Source: Streptomyces sp. YS415 (GTDB lineage Bacteria > Actinomycetota > Actinomycetes > Streptomycetales > Streptomycetaceae). Taken from it: DNA of 64,000 bases. Of this stretch, positions 61,565-64,000 are shown one piece after another (position 1 is the first letter of the stretch; every line of letters begins with the position of its first letter). Below the pieces are notes generated by a model. It saw only the letters and a list, made by a program, of their open reading frames with translations. It made no database searches and was not told the origin of the DNA. Location: NCBI RefSeq assembly GCF_023544665.1, contig NZ_JAMJFL010000005.1, positions 62,001 through 126,000 of the forward strand, given 5' to 3'. Both the position numbers and the translations under genes were made by a program.

Positions 61565-62494
61565 TCAGGCCGCGTCGGCCTCGCCCGTCACGGCCACCCG
61601 GCCCAGCAGCTCTTCGTACGTTCCGCGGTCGAACTCGCCCGCCACCGGTGCCGGCACGCTCGCCGCGGACAGGGCGACCGCGCGGGCCAGCCGGTCCGGC
61701 CAGGGGAGCCCTTCGACCAGGCCCGACAGCAGGCCCGCGACCGCCGCGTCGCCCGCGCCGGTCGGGTTGCCGCGCAGCGGTGCGGGCGGGACGGCCCGCC
61801 AGCGGCCCTGCGGGGTGTGGGCGAGCAGACCGTCGGCCCCCAGTGAGGCGACCACCGTGCGGGCGCCGCGGCGGCGGGCGTCCCGCGTGGCGCGCAACGG
61901 CTCGTGGGAGCCGGTGAGTTCGGCCAGCTCGTCGGCGTTGGGCTTGATGAGGTCCGGGCGGGCGGCGACGGCCCGGCGCAGGGGTTCGCCGCTGGTGTCC
62001 AGGAGTACGGGGACGCCCGCGGCGCGTGCCGCGCGGACCAGGCCCGCGTAGGCGCCGACGGGGACGCCCGGGGGGAGGCTGCCGCAGAGGGCCACCGCGT
62101 CGGCCGACGCGAGCAGCCGGTCGTAGGTCTGCTGGAAGGCGGACCACTCGGCGGGGGTGACGACCGGGCCCGGCTCGTTGAGCTGGGTCGTGTCGCCGGT
62201 GAGGTCGTCGACGACCGCGATCGTGCGGCGGGTCGTGCCGGCGAGCGGGACGAGGGCGTCGACCACCCCGCCGTCGGCGGTGAGCAGTTCGCGTACGACG
62301 CGGCCCGTGGTGCCGCCCGTGAAGCCGGTGGCGGTCACCTCGTGGCCGAGGGCCGCCAGCACCCGCGCCACGTTCAGGCCCTTGCCGCCGGGGCGTTCGA
62401 GGACCTCGGAGACGCGGTGCGAGGCGTGCGGGCGCAGCGCAGGTACGCGGTACGTGATGTCGAGAGCGGTGTTCAGCGTGACCGTGAGGATCAT
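61565..62494 (-). CDS. PfkB-family sugar kinase (1-phosphofructokinase-like)
   Basis: A 309-residue ribokinase-fold enzyme. The N-terminal LTVTLNTALDITYRV and GGKGLNVARVLAALG are shared with 1-phosphofructokinase and tagatose-6-phosphate kinase, and the C-terminal signature is GNPTGAGDAAVAGLLSGL with the catalytic Asp. It phosphorylates a hexose phosphate. Its position before nagA suggests a role in amino-sugar or hexose use, but the pathway is not fixed. It is minus-strand, 114 bp beyond nagA, possibly co-transcribed. Confidence 0.85.
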   Translation of the reverse strand: MILTVTLNTALDITYRVPALRPHASHRVSEVLERPGGKGLNVARVLAALGHEVTATGFTGGTTGRVVRELLTADGGVVDALVPLAGTTRRTIAVVDDLTGDTTQLNEPGPVVTPAEWSAFQQTYDRLLASADAVALCGSLPPGVPVGAYAGLVRAARAAGVPVLLDTSGEPLRRAVAARPDLIKPNADELAELTGSHEPLRATRDARRRGARTVVASLGADGLLAHTPQGRWRAVPPAPLRGNPTGAGDAAVAGLLSGLVEGLPWPDRLARAVALSAASVPAPVAGEFDRGTYEELLGRVAVTGEADAA

Positions 62495-62608
62495 CCGGGC
62501 CGACCTCCCCGGTCAGTGGTGCCGTCTCTTCCGGTCCTGATCATGCCAAAGACGAGGCGGCCGTCCCAGCCCTGGGAAACGGCCGCCGTCGCGCGGATGC
62601 CGGACGGA

Positions 62609-63799
62609 TCAGCCCAGTCGGGGATCGACCACCCAGTGACCTCGGCGCATGACGCCCTTGACCTCGTAGGCGTCGTCCAGGATCACCAGGTCGGCGTACT
62701 TGCCCGGCTCCAGCGAGCCGATCGTGTCGGACAGTCCCAGCAGCCGGGCCGGGTTGGCGGACAGGGCCTTCACCGCGTCCTCCACGGACAGCCGGTCGAC
62801 CGTCACCGCGCGCTTGAAGGCGCGGTCCAGGGTGAGGGTCGAGCCGGCGATCGAGCCGCCCTCCACCAGCCGGGCGACGCCGTCGGCGACCTCGACCTCC
62901 AGCGGGCCGAGCATGTAGCGGCCGTCGCCGAAGCCGGCCGCGTCCATCGCGTCCGTGATGAACGCCACCCGGTCCGCGCCCGCGTGATGGAACGCCAGCT
63001 GCAGGGAGGCGGGGTGCAGATGGGTGCCGTCGTTGATCAGCTCGACGGTGATCCGGTCGTCCTCCAGCAGCGCCGCGATCGGTCCCGGGGCGCGGTGGCC
63101 GAGGGCGGGCATCGCGTTGAAGAGGTGCGTCGCCACGGTGGCGCCCGCGTCGATCGCCTCGACCGTCTGCTCGTACGTCGCGTCCGTGTGGCCGATCGCC
63201 GCGATGACGCCGTGCTCGGCGAGCAGCCGTACGGAGTCGATGCCGCCGGGCAGTTCGGTGGCGAGGGTGACCATCCTGGCCCAGCCGCGCGCGGCGTCGA
63301 TCAGCTTGCGCACCTCGGCCGGGTCCGGGTCGCGCAGCAGCTCCTCGGAGTGCGCGCCCTTGCGGCACGGGGAGATGAACGGGCCCTCGAAGTGGATCCC
63401 GGCGATGTCGCCCTGCTCGGCGAGCTCGGAGAGGAACCCCGCGCGCTGGGCGAGGAAGTCCATGTCGCCGGTGACGGTGGAGGCGACGAGGGTGGTGGTG
63501 CCGTGCCGGCGGTGGGTGTCGATGCCCTGCAGCACGTCCTCGACGGTGCCCGAGGTGAACGAGGCTCCACCGCCGCCGTGGTTGTGGATGTCCACGAAAC
63601 CGGGGACCAGGTAGTGGCCGGTTACGTCGATGACCTGGGCGTTCTCTTGCGCGGTCGCGGCGATTCGGTCGCCCTCGACGACCACTTGGCCGTTGTCGAT
63701 CACTCCGGTGGGGAGTGCTACGTGGGCTCCCTTGAGGACCGTCTGCGGGCCGGTGGGGGCTGGTCGCGCAGTTCCCCGCGCCCCTGAGGGGGTTGCCAT
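62609..63799 (-). CDS. nagA: N-acetylglucosamine-6-phosphate deacetylase
   Basis: Removes acetate from GlcNAc-6-phosphate, feeding glucosamine-6-phosphate into metabolism and antibiotic control through DasR. The 396-residue protein has the metal motif FVDIHNHGGGGASF, the Glu in IHFEGPFISP, His in AIGHTDATYEQ and HLFNAMPAL, and the catalytic Asp in FITDAMDA. The first 18 residues (starting ATPSGARGTARPAPTG) come from the repeat element at 63756-63795 and are not part of the family fold. ATG 63799 overlaps the nagK stop by one base and uses AGGAGG 10 bp upstream. Confidence 0.93.
   Translation of the reverse strand: MATPSGARGTARPAPTGPQTVLKGAHVALPTGVIDNGQVVVEGDRIAATAQENAQVIDVTGHYLVPGFVDIHNHGGGGASFTSGTVEDVLQGIDTHRRHGTTTLVASTVTGDMDFLAQRAGFLSELAEQGDIAGIHFEGPFISPCRKGAHSEELLRDPDPAEVRKLIDAARGWARMVTLATELPGGIDSVRLLAEHGVIAAIGHTDATYEQTVEAIDAGATVATHLFNAMPALGHRAPGPIAALLEDDRITVELINDGTHLHPASLQLAFHHAGADRVAFITDAMDAAGFGDGRYMLGPLEVEVADGVARLVEGGSIAGSTLTLDRAFKRAVTVDRLSVEDAVKALSANPARLLGLSDTIGSLEPGKYADLVILDDAYEVKGVMRRGHWVVDPRLG
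63756..63795. repeat. Streptomyces intergenic element, copy 3, inside the nagA 5' end
   Basis: GGTCGCGCAGTTCCCCGCGC (63762-63781) is identical to the core of copy 2, extending into CCCTGAGGGGGTTGCC. Here it lies within the nagA coding region, translated in the complementary frame as an N-terminal extension (SGARGTARPA). Confidence 0.8.
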
Positions 63800-64000
63800 C
63801 AGGTGGGTTCCTCCTGGATCCGAGTTGTAGTAGTCAGCAGGTCCCAGGCCAGGAGGCCCGCGCCCAGACAGCCCGCCGCGTCCCCCAGGGCCGCCGGAAC
63901 GATCTCCGGCACCTTCTGGAACGTGACCCTGCGCCGGACGGCGTCCCGCAGGGGTGTGAACAAGGTTTCCCCCGCCTCGGCGAGGCCGCCACCGATGATC
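63799..64000 (-). CDS. nagK: ROK-family N-acetylglucosamine kinase, C-terminal end only
   Basis: Only the last 67 codons are in the window. The product ends IIGGGLAEAGETLFTPLRDA, followed by VTFQKVPEIVPAALGDAAGCLGAGLLAW, matching the ROK kinase C-terminus: GG-glycine motif, PEIVPAALGD, then GAGLLA. The stop overlaps the nagA ATG by one base (TGATG), so translation is coupled. With nagA it forms the nagKA operon of GlcNAc use. Confidence 0.82.
   Translation of the reverse strand, partial: IIGGGLAEAGETLFTPLRDAVRRRVTFQKVPEIVPAALGDAAGCLGAGLLAWDLLTTTTRIQEEPT

Overview
The window is high-GC actinobacterial DNA, almost certainly Streptomyces. Codons end in G or C, GTG starts are common, ribosome sites are GGAGG-like, and the gene order follows the Streptomyces core chromosome (mshA, gpmA, phoU/phoRP, carD-ispD-ispF-cysS-rlmB, msiK, terD, arfB, cdgB, nagA). 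Mycothiol synthesis (mshA) and a BldD-type box before cdgB fit the same genus. About 60 protein genes and one tRNA gene are supported. Both ends cut a gene: a phosphotransferase on the left and nagK on the right.

Layout. 1-5.7 kb: phosphotransferase, TetR regulator, HelD/HelR-type RNA polymerase remodeller, HAD hydrolase, and an imine-reductase-like gene divergent from an HxlR regulator. 5.8-9.0 kb: a flavin oxidoreductase between two ECF41 sigma factors with fused SnoaL domains. 9.0-10.8 kb: XRE regulator, HbhA-like protein and DUF2516 membrane protein, an order also found in mycobacteria. 10.8-16.6 kb: SpoIIE phosphatase, NlpC/P60 hydrolase, methyltransferase, mshA and a YbjN protein. 16.7-21.5 kb: secreted protein, AraC regulator (apparently frameshifted at its end), DUF2000, MFS exporter, gpmA, a nickel-binding-type DUF4242 protein and a 54-residue cysteine-rich protein. 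21.6-26.4 kb: the phosphate regulon switch phoU/phoRP, a lipoprotein, a gene-poor 636-bp stretch, and carD. 26.7-35.2 kb: isoprenoid genes ispD/ispF, cysS, rlmB, a DoxX protein, a sugar nucleotidyltransferase, msiK and tRNA-Thr.

35.25-46.06 kb is the accessory region and the most interesting part. Immediately after tRNA-Thr come a VMAP-type protein with an effector-associated N-terminus and a large SAV_2336-like/NB-ARC/TPR protein of the FxSxx-COOH system. Then come two RiPP-like cassettes. One (minus strand) has a trypsin-like protease with an effector-associated C-terminal domain, a 60-residue precursor, and an HExxH peptide-modifying enzyme. The other (plus strand) has a 58-residue precursor whose stop codon overlaps the start of a second HExxH enzyme. 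The two precursors are homologous in the leader region but end in [FY]NP-containing tails rather than FxSxx-COOH, and no radical-SAM enzyme is present. Three of these genes carry rare TTA codons, which suggests bldA-dependent, late expression. My reading is a signalling-NTPase/protease conflict system that deploys or is controlled by hydroxylated small peptides.

46.0-64.0 kb returns to ordinary genes: acetyltransferases, an APH(6)-type kinase, flavin oxidases, a quinone-reductase-type dehydrogenase, a pentapeptide-repeat protein, an M1 metallopeptidase lipoprotein, a GNAT-Nudix fusion, TerD, ArfB, an ECF sigma factor with a SnoaL-like tail, a flavin reductase, the diguanylate cyclase CdgB, a carbohydrate-binding membrane protein, a PfkB sugar kinase and nagKA. 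Three copies of a Streptomyces intergenic element and a heptanucleotide tandem repeat lie here or nearby; one element copy supplies the N-terminus of NagA.
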